A DNA stretch of 64,000 nucleotides from an uncultured Clostridia bacterium (GTDB taxonomy: Bacteria; Bacillota; Clostridia; Christensenellales; UBA1242). The translations under genes were made by a program, and so were the position numbers. The stretch lies in assembly GCA_945919375.1 (NCBI GenBank), contig CAMEJD010000003.1, positions 41,639-105,638 on the forward strand, given 5' to 3'. The notes below the pieces were generated by a model, which saw nothing but the letters and a program-made list of their open reading frames with translations, did no database searches and was not told the DNA's origin. Shown piece by piece: positions 30,103 through 40,483 of the stretch (within the stretch, counting starts at the first letter, position 1; each line of letters starts with the position of its first letter).

Positions 30103-30158
30103 GCTAGATGGGAGTGGGCGAAAGCCCACTCTTACTTGTAGTATGGAGGTTTCTATCT
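30103..30158 (+). ncRNA. rimP leader RNA
   Basis: Compact hairpin GAGTGGGC-GAAA-GCCCACTC (30112-30131) followed by the rimP RBS; matches recalled rimP-leader architecture. Confidence 0.75.
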
Positions 30159-30620
30159 ATGGCAAGCAAAGTAGTTCAAATTTGTGAAGAAAAAATAAAT
30201 CCAATTATCGCAAAATTAGGGTATGAAGTTATTGAAGTAGATTATTCAAAAATGTCAAATGGTATGAATTTAACTTTTTATATTGATAGTCCAAATGGTA
30301 TTACAATTGACGATTGCGAAAAGGTTAACGATGCAATAACTGATGTTTTGGATGAACTAAATCCAACAAATGATGAATCATACACTTTAAATGTTAGTTC
30401 CCCGGGACTAGATCGACCAATAAAAAGTAATAATGACTTTTTAAGGAATAAGGGGAAAATAGTTGAAGTTTGCTTGTATACACAGGTTGACAAAAAGAAA
30501 AAATATCAAGGATTATTAGATAATTTAACTGATGACTATGTGTGTTTAATTATAGATAATAAACCAAAAACTTTTGAAAGGAAAAATGTTTCAAAAATTA
30601 GTCCGGTTATAGAATTTTAA
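30159..30620 (+). CDS. rimP: Ribosome maturation factor RimP
   Basis: YEVIEVDYSKMSNGMNLTFYIDSPNGITIDDCEKVN; NVSSPGLDRPIK. Start at ATG 30159 (MASKVVQ); the track's start lies in the leader. Confidence 0.94.
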   Translation: MASKVVQICEEKINPIIAKLGYEVIEVDYSKMSNGMNLTFYIDSPNGITIDDCEKVNDAITDVLDELNPTNDESYTLNVSSPGLDRPIKSNNDFLRNKGKIVEVCLYTQVDKKKKYQGLLDNLTDDYVCLIIDNKPKTFERKNVSKISPVIEF

Positions 30621-30630
30621 GGAGAATAAA

Positions 30631-31770
30631 ATGACAAATAAAGATTTTTTTCAAGCATTAGAGGAACTTGAAACAACAAAAAAGATAAATAGCGATCAAC
30701 TTATTGAAACTTTGGAAACTGCATTAACATCGGCATACAAAAAAATGTATGGTGAAGCAAAAAGTGCACAAGTAAAACTTAACAAAGAAAAGTCAACTAT
30801 TAAAATTTATAGCTATAAAACTGTTGTTGAAGAAGTTGAAGATCCAGACAAGGAAATCTCTTTGGAAGATGCAAAAAAAATTAAATCAACTTACAAAGTT
30901 GGAGATGTTGTTGCTCAAGAAGAGAATACAAAGGATTTTGGAAGAATTGCCGCTCAAACAGCAAAGCAAGTTGTCATGCAAAAATTAAAGGAAATGGAAA
31001 GACAAATTGCTATTGATGAACTTAGCGAAAAAGAAGATGAACTTTTGACAACAATTGTAAAAAGAATTGAACAAGGTGTTGTTTATGTTCAAATAGCAGG
31101 TTCACACACTGAGGGAGTAATGCTTGAAACTGATCAAATTCCTGGTGAAGTTTTTCATGTTAATGACAGAGTAAAAGTTTATGTAAAAAAGATAAAAGAT
31201 TCATTTAGAGGTGTTCAAATTCAAGTTTCAAGAAGTAATGTGGGATTCCTTAGAAAATTATTTGAGATTGAAGTTCCTGAAATTGAAAATGGGGAAGTTG
31301 TTATAAAAAATATCGCTCGTGACCCAGGAAACAGAAGTAAAGTTGCAATTATGGCAACAAAACCACATATTGATGCATTGGGAGCATGCGTAGGTAACCG
31401 TGGACAAAGAATAAACACCATTATGAGTGAAATAAATGGTGAAAAAATTGACCTTGTTCCATATTCAGAAGACCCACTTGAATATATTGCAAATGCTTTA
31501 AGTCCTGCAAAGGTTTTAAGTGTTGAAATAAATGAAAGTTTGAAGTCATCAAGAGTAATTGTTCCAGATGATAAATTGTCGTTGGCAATAGGTAAGGGTG
31601 GACAAAATGTAAGACTTGCAGCAAGGCTTACAGGCTGGAAGATTGATGTAAAACCACAAAGTTCAGTAGAAGAAAACAATGAAGTAAAAGATGTTGAATA
31701 TGAACTTACCGATCTTGGTGAAGATGATAACTTTGCAAATCTTGAAGATATAAATGAAGATGGTGAATAG
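30631..31770 (+). CDS. nusA: Transcription termination/antitermination protein NusA
   Basis: RDPGNRSKVAIMATKPHIDALGACVGNRGQRINTIMSEINGEKIDLV. Confidence 0.97.
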   Translation: MTNKDFFQALEELETTKKINSDQLIETLETALTSAYKKMYGEAKSAQVKLNKEKSTIKIYSYKTVVEEVEDPDKEISLEDAKKIKSTYKVGDVVAQEENTKDFGRIAAQTAKQVVMQKLKEMERQIAIDELSEKEDELLTTIVKRIEQGVVYVQIAGSHTEGVMLETDQIPGEVFHVNDRVKVYVKKIKDSFRGVQIQVSRSNVGFLRKLFEIEVPEIENGEVVIKNIARDPGNRSKVAIMATKPHIDALGACVGNRGQRINTIMSEINGEKIDLVPYSEDPLEYIANALSPAKVLSVEINESLKSSRVIVPDDKLSLAIGKGGQNVRLAARLTGWKIDVKPQSSVEENNEVKDVEYELTDLGEDDNFANLEDINEDGE

Positions 31771-32045
31771 TGGAACAAGTACAAAGAATGTGTCAAGTTT
31801 GTAGAAATAGATTTAATAAAAAAGACTTAAATAGATTTGTCTTTGATAAAAATCAACTTTTTGTTGATAACCAAAAGAAACACAATGGCAAAGCGTGTTA
31901 TGTATGCAAAAACAAAACCTGTCTTGATTCAATATTAAAGAAAAAAGTATTTAATAGAATTTACAAAACAAATTTTGATACAAATCAATATGAAAATATA
32001 TTAAAGGAAATAGAACTTGCAAACACAACAAATAAACAAAATTAA
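31770..32045 (+). CDS. YlxR/RnpM family protein (DUF448)
   Basis: RMCQVCRNRFNKKDLNRFV...GKACYVCKNKTCLD; between nusA and the L7Ae-like gene. Confidence 0.9.
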   Translation: MEQVQRMCQVCRNRFNKKDLNRFVFDKNQLFVDNQKKHNGKACYVCKNKTCLDSILKKKVFNRIYKTNFDTNQYENILKEIELANTTNKQN

Positions 32046-32325
32046 AGGTTTAGTTAATATTTCAAATAAAGCCGGATATGTGATTATCGGAGCAGATAAT
32101 TTAAAAAAATATAATAAAAAACTTTATTTGATATTATATTCTAATGATAGTGGAAAGACCATACAAAAAGTTGTTACAAATAAAAAAACATTAACAAATT
32201 GCGAAACAATTGAAATTGATGCTCAAGAATTCTCAAAAATTGTATCAATAGATGATTGCAAAATCGTAGGTTTTAAAAATTTAGGTTTATCTAAAGAAAT
32301 TATAAAGGTGATTAGAGGTGAATAA
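32017..32325 (+). CDS. YlxQ-like L7Ae-family RNA-binding protein
   Basis: IKGLVNISNKAGYVIIGADNLKKY...KLYLILYSNDSGKTIQKV; nusA-ylxR-ylxQ-infB synteny. Confidence 0.85.
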   Translation: MQTQQINKIKGLVNISNKAGYVIIGADNLKKYNKKLYLILYSNDSGKTIQKVVTNKKTLTNCETIEIDAQEFSKIVSIDDCKIVGFKNLGLSKEIIKVIRGE

Positions 32326-34924
32326 TTTGGCAAATCAAACAGAAAAAAAATCAACAATATTAAATAATCTTAGGTCAATTTACGAAGTCCAAAAATGCGG
32401 CACTTTGCAAGTCTTTTTGCGTGAATTAAGAGCATCAAAAAGCCAACTTGAAGAGGAATTAAGAATTATTCAAGATAATAAAAAATCAAGAGTAAATAAT
32501 GTTCCTGACAATTCAACAAAGCAATCAAACAAAGATAAAACTGCAAGTGTTATAAAAGAACAACAACCAAAGCCAAAGGTTGAAGAACAAGAAAAACCTA
32601 TACAAGCAAAGGAACAAAAACCAATAGAACAAAAGAGAACTTTTGATAGAACTCAAAATGGGAATTATCAAAAACGCAATTTTGATAATAATAGAGATTT
32701 TAGAAATAATAACCGCCCAAATAGCAATATGCAAAGGCAATATAATAGCAATAATGGGCAACAGCGCCAATTTGGATATAGAAATCCGAACTTTAACGGT
32801 CAAAGACAATTCAATCAAAATGGGCAAAGCTCTTTTGGCAATAATGGTCAACAACGCACTTTTGGTCAAAATGGACAAAGACCATTTGGAAGAAATAACA
32901 ATTTTGTGTCATCAAAGCAAAATGCCTTTAAGATTTTTGAACCAACTGAAAGCAGTTCAGTCCTTTCTCAACCTGAAAGAAATTATGGAAACAAAAATAA
33001 ATCCAACCGTCAAGTTGAAGAAAAGAAACAAATCAATAAAAAATCCTTACTTAGAAAGAATATCATAGTTGATGATATGTCTGGAATGGATGATGATGGC
33101 ATTAGAATGGGCAATAGAAAACTTGCCAAAAAGAAGAAAGAACAAGCAGTTTTTGTTGCTCCAAAAGTTGATAATGCAACAATTACAACTGAAAATATAA
33201 CAGTAAAGAATTTGTCAGAAAAAATTGGTAGACCAGTTACTGAAATAATAAAACAATTGATGATATTGGGCGTTATGGCAAATATCAATAGCACAATTGA
33301 CTACATGACAGCAGAACTTGTTTGTGGTGAACTTGGTGTTAAACTTGAACAAAAATTGGAGAAAACATATGAAGAGCAAATGCTTGAAGATGTAAAAACT
33401 CAAGATAATGAAGGCGAAATGGAAAAACGTCCACCGGTTGTTGCCGTTATGGGGCATGTTGACCATGGTAAAACATCTTTGCTTGATGCCATAAGAAAAA
33501 CAAATGTAGTAAGTGGTGAAGCTGGTGGTATTACACAAAAAATCGGTGCGTACCAAATAACATGGAATGGCGAAAAAATTACATTTATAGACACACCAGG
33601 ACATGCAGCATTTACAGCAATGCGTGCAAGAGGTGCAAAGGTTACTGATATAGCAGTTTTGGTTGTTGCTGCAGATGATGGAATAATGCCACAAACAATT
33701 GAAGCAATCAGTCATATAAAAGCAGCAAATGTTCCAATGATTGTTGCAATAAACAAAATTGATAAACCTGAAGCAAATATAGAACGAGTTAAACAACAAC
33801 TTGCAGAAAATGGTGTATTACCTGAAGAATGGGGTGGAGATGCAATTTTAGTCCCAGTATCAGCAAAGAAGGGTATTGGTCTTGATGAACTATTAAAAAT
33901 GATATTGTTGGTTGCTGAAGTTCAAGATTTAAAAGCTAATCCAAAGCAATCTGCTGTTGGTGCTGTTATTGAAGCAGAACTTGACAAGAACAAAGGTCCA
34001 ATTGCAACAGTTTTGGTTCAAAGCGGAACTTTGCATGTTGGAGATTCAATTATCAGTGGCGTATCATATGGTAAAGTAAGAGCAATGTATGATGAAAATG
34101 GCAAACAAGTTAAAGTTGCATTGCCAAGCACTCCGGTATCAGTTTTAGGACTTGATAGTGTGCCAAATTCTGGAGATAAGGTGTTTGCAGTTGACGAAAA
34201 ACTTTCAAAACAAGTTATCCAAGAAAGAATTTCAAAAGCAAAAGAAATTAGAGCAAACTCAACAAGTGGCGTTTCGCTTGAAGACTTTATGGATAAAGTT
34301 AATGAAGGCAAGTTAAAAGCATTAAATATTATAATAAAAGCCGATGTACAAGGTTCGGTGGAGGCGTTAAAACAATCTTTAACAGCAATAAAGAATGAAG
34401 AAGCGAGAGTTGTTTGCATTCACAGTGGTGCGGGTGCAGTAACGGAAAGTGATTTATTGCTTGCACAAGCATCAAACGCAGTTGTAATTAACTTTAATCT
34501 TAAACTTTCTTCAAAGATAGAGCAAATTGCAGAATCAATGGGAGTTCAAGTAAAATCGTACAAAGTAATATATGAAGTAGTTGATGAAGTTACAAAGGCA
34601 ATTAGTGGTATGCTTACAGTTAAATATGAAAATCAAACTATTGGCCACGCAGAAGTTAGAGCAATGTTCAAACTCTCTCAAAGTGGTGTTGTTTGTGGGT
34701 CATATGTAACCGATGGAAAGATTACAAGAAATGCATTTGTTAATGTATATCGTGGCAAGGATAAAATTCTTGAAACACAAATTGATGCATTGAGAATACA
34801 AAAAGACGATAAAGCAGAAATCAACTATGGTTATGAATGTGGTATAAAGTTAAAAGATTCAACTGGTGTTCAAGTTGGAGATACACTTGAAGTATATCAA
34901 AAAGTGGAAATTAAAAGGAGTTAG
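32318..34924 (+). CDS. infB: Translation initiation factor IF-2
   Basis: [59 protein letters not shown]. Confidence 0.97.
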   Translation: MNNLANQTEKKSTILNNLRSIYEVQKCGTLQVFLRELRASKSQLEEELRIIQDNKKSRVNNVPDNSTKQSNKDKTASVIKEQQPKPKVEEQEKPIQAKEQKPIEQKRTFDRTQNGNYQKRNFDNNRDFRNNNRPNSNMQRQYNSNNGQQRQFGYRNPNFNGQRQFNQNGQSSFGNNGQQRTFGQNGQRPFGRNNNFVSSKQNAFKIFEPTESSSVLSQPERNYGNKNKSNRQVEEKKQINKKSLLRKNIIVDDMSGMDDDGIRMGNRKLAKKKKEQAVFVAPKVDNATITTENITVKNLSEKIGRPVTEIIKQLMILGVMANINSTIDYMTAELVCGELGVKLEQKLEKTYEEQMLEDVKTQDNEGEMEKRPPVVAVMGHVDHGKTSLLDAIRKTNVVSGEAGGITQKIGAYQITWNGEKITFIDTPGHAAFTAMRARGAKVTDIAVLVVAADDGIMPQTIEAISHIKAANVPMIVAINKIDKPEANIERVKQQLAENGVLPEEWGGDAILVPVSAKKGIGLDELLKMILLVAEVQDLKANPKQSAVGAVIEAELDKNKGPIATVLVQSGTLHVGDSIISGVSYGKVRAMYDENGKQVKVALPSTPVSVLGLDSVPNSGDKVFAVDEKLSKQVIQERISKAKEIRANSTSGVSLEDFMDKVNEGKLKALNIIIKADVQGSVEALKQSLTAIKNEEARVVCIHSGAGAVTESDLLLAQASNAVVINFNLKLSSKIEQIAESMGVQVKSYKVIYEVVDEVTKAISGMLTVKYENQTIGHAEVRAMFKLSQSGVVCGSYVTDGKITRNAFVNVYRGKDKILETQIDALRIQKDDKAEINYGYECGIKLKDSTGVQVGDTLEVYQKVEIKRS

Positions 34925-34926
34925 TT

Positions 34927-35298
34927 ATGTCAAGCATAAGAACTGAAAGGGCTAATTCTGAAGTTGAAAGAGCCTTAAATGAAATTTTAAGAACAAAGGT
35001 AAATGACCCAAGGCTTAATGAATTTATTACAATAACTTTTGTTGAACTTTCTGTTGATTTTAGGTATTGTAAAGTTGGTGTAAGTGTTTATACCGGTGAC
35101 AAAAATATTGTTATAAATCAATTGAGAAAGAGTGAAGGTTTTATAAAAAGAGAACTTGTTAAAATGGTTGATTTACCATACACTCCAAAATTAAACTTTA
35201 TATTGGACGAAGGTGCAAAGCATAGTGATGATATAAATGCAATTTTGGAAACACTTAATATACCAAAAGAAAGCGAAGATGATGAAACAAATAATTAG
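34927..35298 (+). CDS. rbfA: Ribosome-binding factor A
   Basis: RTERANSEVERALNEILRTKVNDPRLNEFITITFVELS; after infB. Confidence 0.94.
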   Translation: MSSIRTERANSEVERALNEILRTKVNDPRLNEFITITFVELSVDFRYCKVGVSVYTGDKNIVINQLRKSEGFIKRELVKMVDLPYTPKLNFILDEGAKHSDDINAILETLNIPKESEDDETNN

Positions 35299-36244
35299 TT
35301 TAATTAAAAAATCAAAGAATGTGGCAGTTTTTGGTCATCAGTCTCCTGATGGAGATTGTTTGGGCAGTATTTCTGCCATATCTTTTTTGATAAAAAATTT
35401 TGGCATAAATGTTGATGCTTTTATTGATGATGATATTCCTCCAAGATTAACTTTTTTAAAATATGACAATATCAACACAAAAGATTTTGAACTAAAGAAT
35501 TATGATTTACTAATTACTGTTGATGTCGCAAGTGAAAGATTGCTTGGACGTTATAAAGATGATTTCTTAAATTTTGAAAATACAATTGTCATTGACCATC
35601 ATAAAAACAGAAACTTGCAAGGGAAGTCGGCAACATATGTTGATAGTCAAAAAGCATCTTGTAGCGAAATTATATTCGATTTGCTGTGTTATACCAAAAT
35701 TGATATAACAAAAGATATAGCAACAAAGTTATATATGGGTGTTGTTGATGACACTGCTTGTTTTTTGCATGACAATACAACATACAAAACTCATATTGCT
35801 GGTGCAAAATTACTAGAAAAGGGAGCAAACATATCCCTTGTAAACTATAACATAATAAAAATGATACCAAGAAAAACCTTTGAAATAAGAAAATTATTAA
35901 ATAATCAAATAGTTTTTGATGGAGAACTAACATATATTGTTGTTCCTGGCAAATTTATGATGAAACATAACTTTACAAAAGTCGATATTGGAGATTATGT
36001 GAATATGCTAGTTAATCTTGAAAATACTAAAATTGCATTTACTATTATAGAGAAGCAAAAAAATGTTTTTTCAGTAAGTTTAAGAAGTGTGGTTGGGTAT
36101 GATGTATCTCACATAGCATCAAACTTTGGTGGGGGTGGACATCCCCAAGCATCAGGCCTTGAAATAAGGGAAGATTTTAAGGAAAACTTGGATAAACTGA
36201 TTATGTTATGTAAAGAAGAAATTGCTAAGGTGGCCTATGTTTGA
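35282..36244 (+). CDS. DHH/DHHA1 bifunctional oligoribonuclease/pAp phosphatase (NrnA-like)
   Basis: VFGHQSPDGDCLGSISAI; VIDHHKNR; GGGGHPQASG. Start at 35282 by homology. Confidence 0.93.
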   Translation: MKQIISLIKKSKNVAVFGHQSPDGDCLGSISAISFLIKNFGINVDAFIDDDIPPRLTFLKYDNINTKDFELKNYDLLITVDVASERLLGRYKDDFLNFENTIVIDHHKNRNLQGKSATYVDSQKASCSEIIFDLLCYTKIDITKDIATKLYMGVVDDTACFLHDNTTYKTHIAGAKLLEKGANISLVNYNIIKMIPRKTFEIRKLLNNQIVFDGELTYIVVPGKFMMKHNFTKVDIGDYVNMLVNLENTKIAFTIIEKQKNVFSVSLRSVVGYDVSHIASNFGGGGHPQASGLEIREDFKENLDKLIMLCKEEIAKVAYV

Positions 36245-36908
36245 TAAAAATGGAATTATAGTTTTGAATAAACCAACAGGTATGTCATCAAGTTTGGCTG
36301 TGCAAATTGTAAAACGAATATTAAAACCGAACAAGATAGGGCATTTGGGGACACTTGACCCATTGGGAACTGGGGTATTACTGCTTGCATTAAACAAGTC
36401 AACAAGATTATTTGATGAATACTTGAACAAAACAAAAGTATATCGTGCTGTTTTCTTTTTTGGTAAAGAAACCGATACCTTGGATAGTGAAGGTGTTGTT
36501 GTTAACTCAAATGCTGTTAATATAACAATGGAACAAGTAAAGGAAGTTTCAAAAATGTTTGTTGGTGAGTTCGAACAATTACCTCCAAAATATTCCGCAA
36601 AAAAAATAAATGGAAAAAACGCATATGAATTGGCACGAAAAGGTGAAGAATTTGAACTTAAAACAAGACATATAAAAATTTATTCTTGTGATGTTCTATA
36701 TCAAATGGAAAAGAACACCTTTATGTTTGAAATAAAATGTTCAGCCGGAACATATATTCGAAGTCTATGTAGAGATATAGCTTATAAGTTATCAACATAT
36801 GGTACTATGCTAGGTATTATACGTACTATATGTGGCGATTATTCTATAACTGACAGTTGCACACTTGAACAGATAAGAGAAAATAATTTTAAATTTTTTG
36901 AAAAATAA
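36237..36908 (+). CDS. truB: tRNA pseudouridine(55) synthase TruB
   Basis: GIIVLNKPTGMSSSLAVQIVKRI; GHLGTLDPLGTGVLLLALNKSTRL. Confidence 0.95.
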   Translation: MFDKNGIIVLNKPTGMSSSLAVQIVKRILKPNKIGHLGTLDPLGTGVLLLALNKSTRLFDEYLNKTKVYRAVFFFGKETDTLDSEGVVVNSNAVNITMEQVKEVSKMFVGEFEQLPPKYSAKKINGKNAYELARKGEEFELKTRHIKIYSCDVLYQMEKNTFMFEIKCSAGTYIRSLCRDIAYKLSTYGTMLGIIRTICGDYSITDSCTLEQIRENNFKFFEK

Positions 36909-36919
36909 AAGGAACAAAA

Positions 36920-37768
36920 ATGGTTAGATTTGGACCGTCTGGAAATGAAGACATATTTTATATAGAAAAACATAAGCATTCAGTTGAAGCACCAAAGTGG
37001 TTATCAGAAAAAGGGCTTTCTGCATATGAAGTATCTTTTGGAAGGGGATTTACAATGGGCAGCGAAACTGCAAAAAAAATTGGAGAAGAAGGAAAAAAAT
37101 ATAACATATTGATTTCTGCCCATGCACCATACTATATCAATCTTGCAAACCCAAGCGAAGATATGATTCAAAAGTCTTTTGGATATATAACAAAAGGTCT
37201 TGAACTTTTGAATGATTTGGGTGGAACTGATTATGTTGTACATATTGGAAGTTGTGGAAAGTTGCCAAGAGAAGAAGCATTGGAACTTGTAAAAACAAAC
37301 CTAAAAAGAGTCCTTGAAATTGTAAAAGATAAAGGTTTGTTAAATGGCGGAAAAAGAATTTGTCCAGAGACAATGGGGAAACCTCAACAAATAGGGACAT
37401 ATGAAGAAATAATAGACATATGCACAATGGATGAATGTCTTGTTCCAACGTTTGATTTTGGGCATATAAATGCTTTGACAGGTGGAATGTTAAAAACATA
37501 TGATGACTATAAAAAAGTTTTTGATTTGGCGATAGAAAAGTTGGGGGAAAGAGCAAAGAGTTGCCATATTCATTTTTCTAAAATTGAATATGGTAATAAG
37601 GGAGAGATAAGACACCTAAATTTTGACGACACAGTTTATGGCCCAGATTTTGAACCACTTGCAAAAGTTATAAAGGATATGAATTTATCTCCAACGATAA
37701 TTTCTGAATCAAGAGATAAGATGACTACAGATAGTTTGATTATGAAAAACATCTATGAAAAGGTTTGA
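36920..37768 (+). CDS. nfo: Deoxyribonuclease IV (AP endonuclease)
   Basis: TIM-barrel motifs ISAHAPYYINLANP, CPETMGKPQQIGTYEEI, PTFDFGHINALTGG, HIHFSKIEYG. Confidence 0.88.
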   Translation: MVRFGPSGNEDIFYIEKHKHSVEAPKWLSEKGLSAYEVSFGRGFTMGSETAKKIGEEGKKYNILISAHAPYYINLANPSEDMIQKSFGYITKGLELLNDLGGTDYVVHIGSCGKLPREEALELVKTNLKRVLEIVKDKGLLNGGKRICPETMGKPQQIGTYEEIIDICTMDECLVPTFDFGHINALTGGMLKTYDDYKKVFDLAIEKLGERAKSCHIHFSKIEYGNKGEIRHLNFDDTVYGPDFEPLAKVIKDMNLSPTIISESRDKMTTDSLIMKNIYEKV

Positions 37769-38321
37769 TATGGTATACAAAATAACGAATGGAGAATTGA
37801 ATGAAAACTGCTATATTTTATCCAATGGAGATAATTGTGTTGTAATTGATCCGGGGTATGCATATGAGCAAATTATTGAGTACACAAAGCGAAATAATAT
37901 AAAAATTCTTGCTGTTTTGTTGACGCATGGACATTTTGACCATTCAAAAAGTGGATATAAATTACAAAAATTGGGGATTCCTATTTATATTCATAAGGAT
38001 GATGCTGACAAACTTTACACTGATAACAATTTGTCAAATTTGATTGGGGCACATTTTGATTATTATCATGCAAATATATTGATTGAAGAAGGAAAGTTGT
38101 GTATTGGTGAATTTTGTTTTGATGTAATACACACTCCGGGGCATAGCAAGGGTTCAGTTTCGTATATTTACAAAGATAACATTTTTTGTGGTGATACTTT
38201 GTTTAAAAATGGTTATGGTCGATATGATTTTTATGATGGTAATTATTACGATTTAATGAAAAGTGTTAAAAAATTATTAAAATACAAAAAAGAAGGTTAT
38301 AAATTCTTTTACGGACATTAA
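37755..38321 (+). CDS. MBL-fold metallohydrolase (glyoxalase II-like), short C-terminus
   Basis: THGHFDHSKSG, HTPGHSKGSVSYI, FCGDTLFKNGYGRYDF; ends ...KFFYGH. Confidence 0.9.
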   Translation: MKRFDMVYKITNGELNENCYILSNGDNCVVIDPGYAYEQIIEYTKRNNIKILAVLLTHGHFDHSKSGYKLQKLGIPIYIHKDDADKLYTDNNLSNLIGAHFDYYHANILIEEGKLCIGEFCFDVIHTPGHSKGSVSYIYKDNIFCGDTLFKNGYGRYDFYDGNYYDLMKSVKKLLKYKKEGYKFFYGH

Positions 38322-38391
38322 AAAAAGAGTTGATAATTGATATATTTGTGTGTTATACTAAAATGAGTTTAAAGTTAATTAAGGAGAAAAT

Positions 38392-38952
38392 ATGATCACA
38401 GCAGGTGAATTTAGAAAAGGTGTAACTTTTGAAATGGAAGGCAATGTTTACGTTGTTGTTGAATTTTTGCATGTAAAACCAGGGAAAGGCTCACCATTTG
38501 TAAGAACAAAACTTAAGAATGTTGTAACAGGTCAAGTTTTGGAAAGAACTTTCAACCCAACTGATAAATTTCAAGTTGCAGTTATTGAAAGAAAAGAAAT
38601 GCAATATTTGTACAATGAAGGAGATTTATATTATTTTATGGATATGGAAACATATGACCAAATTCCACTTAACAAATCTCAAGTTGCTGATGCAATGAAT
38701 TTTATGACAGAAAATATGATGGCAACAATTCAAAGTTATAAAGGTAATGTATTTTCAGTTGTCCCACCAACATTTGTTGAATTAACAATAACAGATTGTG
38801 AACCGGGTGTTCAAGGCGACACAACAAAGTCAAGTTACAAACCAGCAACTTTGGAAACAGGCTATGTAATTAATGTTCCACTCTTTGTGAATAATGGTGA
38901 AAAAATCAGAGTTGACACAAGAGATGGCTCATACATGGAAAGAGTTAAATAA
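38392..38952 (+). CDS. efp: Elongation factor P
   Basis: [43 protein letters not shown]. Confidence 0.97.
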   Translation: MITAGEFRKGVTFEMEGNVYVVVEFLHVKPGKGSPFVRTKLKNVVTGQVLERTFNPTDKFQVAVIERKEMQYLYNEGDLYYFMDMETYDQIPLNKSQVADAMNFMTENMMATIQSYKGNVFSVVPPTFVELTITDCEPGVQGDTTKSSYKPATLETGYVINVPLFVNNGEKIRVDTRDGSYMERVK

Positions 38953-38975
38953 TTTTGTTTAGTAAATATGTCGAA

Positions 38976-39010
38976 ATATGTAATACTTTTTAGTATTGCA
39001 TATTTTTTTT
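38976..39010 (+). terminator. Intrinsic terminator after efp
   Basis: ATATGtAATACT...AGTATTgCATATTTTTTTT. Confidence 0.8.
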
Positions 39011-39065
39011 GATTTTTTGTTATTTTAAATTTACTTGAAAGTATACATATTTTGGGAGAAGATAT

Positions 39066-39977
39066 ATGTTACTTGATATTTTAACGGATAATCTTGCAAA
39101 TATTTTTAGGCAAAGGGTGTCACTTAAAGATTTGACCGAAATTAGGATAAGAAGAAAGAAACCTATAGTTGTTTTTGTAAAAGGACAACCTTATTACTTG
39201 TCAAATAATGGTTTGTGTTGCGATATTGACGATGCCTTAATTGCAAGTCAAGACATGATAAATGAAATTGTGTATAAGGCAAGTGACTTTTCAATTTATG
39301 CAGTTAATGAACAAATAAAACAGGGATATATTATGCTTGAAAATGGTGTTCGGATTGGAATATGTGGCAATGTTGTGACCGAAAACAAATCAATAAAAAC
39401 GATTGTTTCTTGGAGCAGTTTAAATATACGAATACCTCACCAAATTAAAAATTTTTCACTTTGTTGTTTTGATGATATCATAAATGAAAACGGCATATAT
39501 AATACATTAGTAATTTCTCCACCCGGAGCAGGTAAAACGACTTTTATTAGAGATTTTTTATATCAAATATCAAACCATAATTATTGTTTAAATATTTCCG
39601 TTATTGATGAAAGAGGTGAAATTGCAGGTGGGGATAATAGCACATTAGATATAGGAAACTTTTGTGATGTTATGAGTTATTCTACAAAACCAGATGGCTT
39701 TTTAAAGTGTCTTAGGTCAATGAACCCTAATTTAATTGTTACTGATGAAATTGGTAGTGTTGAAGATGCAAACTGCCTAATTGATGCAATGAACTGTGGC
39801 GTAAAGGTGCTGGCATCAATGCATGCGTCAAGCATTGAAGATTTAAAAAGTAAAAAAATATTTCAAAACATACCTCATAATTTTTTTGAGCGATATATAG
39901 TTTTGTCAAAAAGGGATGGTCCGGGGACTTTTGAAGGTATTTACAACGAGAAATTTGCTCGGATTGTTAAGTGGTGA
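39066..39977 (+). CDS. spoIIIAA: Stage III sporulation protein AA (ATPase)
   Basis: LVISPPGAGKTTFIRDFLYQIS; VIDERGEIAGG; first gene of an intact spoIIIA operon. Confidence 0.93.
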   Translation: MLLDILTDNLANIFRQRVSLKDLTEIRIRRKKPIVVFVKGQPYYLSNNGLCCDIDDALIASQDMINEIVYKASDFSIYAVNEQIKQGYIMLENGVRIGICGNVVTENKSIKTIVSWSSLNIRIPHQIKNFSLCCFDDIINENGIYNTLVISPPGAGKTTFIRDFLYQISNHNYCLNISVIDERGEIAGGDNSTLDIGNFCDVMSYSTKPDGFLKCLRSMNPNLIVTDEIGSVEDANCLIDAMNCGVKVLASMHASSIEDLKSKKIFQNIPHNFFERYIVLSKRDGPGTFEGIYNEKFARIVKW

Positions 39978-40474
39978 CTATGGTTGTTATTTTAGTTTTG
40001 TGTGTTATATTTTGCTTTTCACTTTTAGGGTACAAACTAGCATCTTATTACATATCAAGAAAGAAATTCTTTTCATCACTTCAAATTTTTATGTCAAGTT
40101 TTAAACTTGATGTGTCATTCTCTCAAGATAAATTAAAAAATGTAATAGAAAAAAATTCTGCCAATGTTTCAAGTCCAGATTTGACATCAATATGTTCAAA
40201 TGTTTGTTCAATTTTGGATAACAAAAAACCAATTGATAACTCAATTTTAGATAATGTAAAGATTTTAAAAAATGAAGAGAAAGATTTGATTATAAAATTT
40301 TTTTCTAGCCTTGGAAAGTATGATTCAACAAACCAAGCAAAAGAGATTGATTCATATTTGGCAAAAATAAATGAGATGTATATCAATGCAAATGATGAAT
40401 GCAAAAAGTATGCTGGGCTATTCATTAAACTTGGGGTGATTGTGGGGGTTCTTGTTTGCTTGCTAATAATATAA
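39971..40474 (+). CDS. spoIIIAB: Stage III sporulation protein AB
   Basis: Position and size; N-terminal TM; FFSSLGKYDSTNQAKEID region; C-terminal TM. Confidence 0.85.
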   Translation: MVTMVVILVLCVIFCFSLLGYKLASYYISRKKFFSSLQIFMSSFKLDVSFSQDKLKNVIEKNSANVSSPDLTSICSNVCSILDNKKPIDNSILDNVKILKNEEKDLIIKFFSSLGKYDSTNQAKEIDSYLAKINEMYINANDECKKYAGLFIKLGVIVGVLVCLLII

Positions 40475-40483
40475 GGAGAAATT

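Noticed and set aside
31221-31796. 191-aa minus-strand ORF antisense to nusA
   Set aside because: Shadow ORF of a strongly conserved gene.
32640-32900. Possible tandem DNA repeat or CRISPR-like array in the infB 5' region
   Set aside because: Imperfect codon-level repetition encoding a Q/N/G/F-rich protein segment; no regular direct repeats with spacers.
32643-33068. 141-aa + ORF overlapping infB in another frame
   Set aside because: Out-of-frame product of the low-complexity IF-2 N-terminal region.
33215-33799. 194-aa minus-strand Cys-rich ORF antisense to infB
   Set aside because: Fully antisense to the conserved IF-2 G domain; low-complexity composition, typical antisense artefact.
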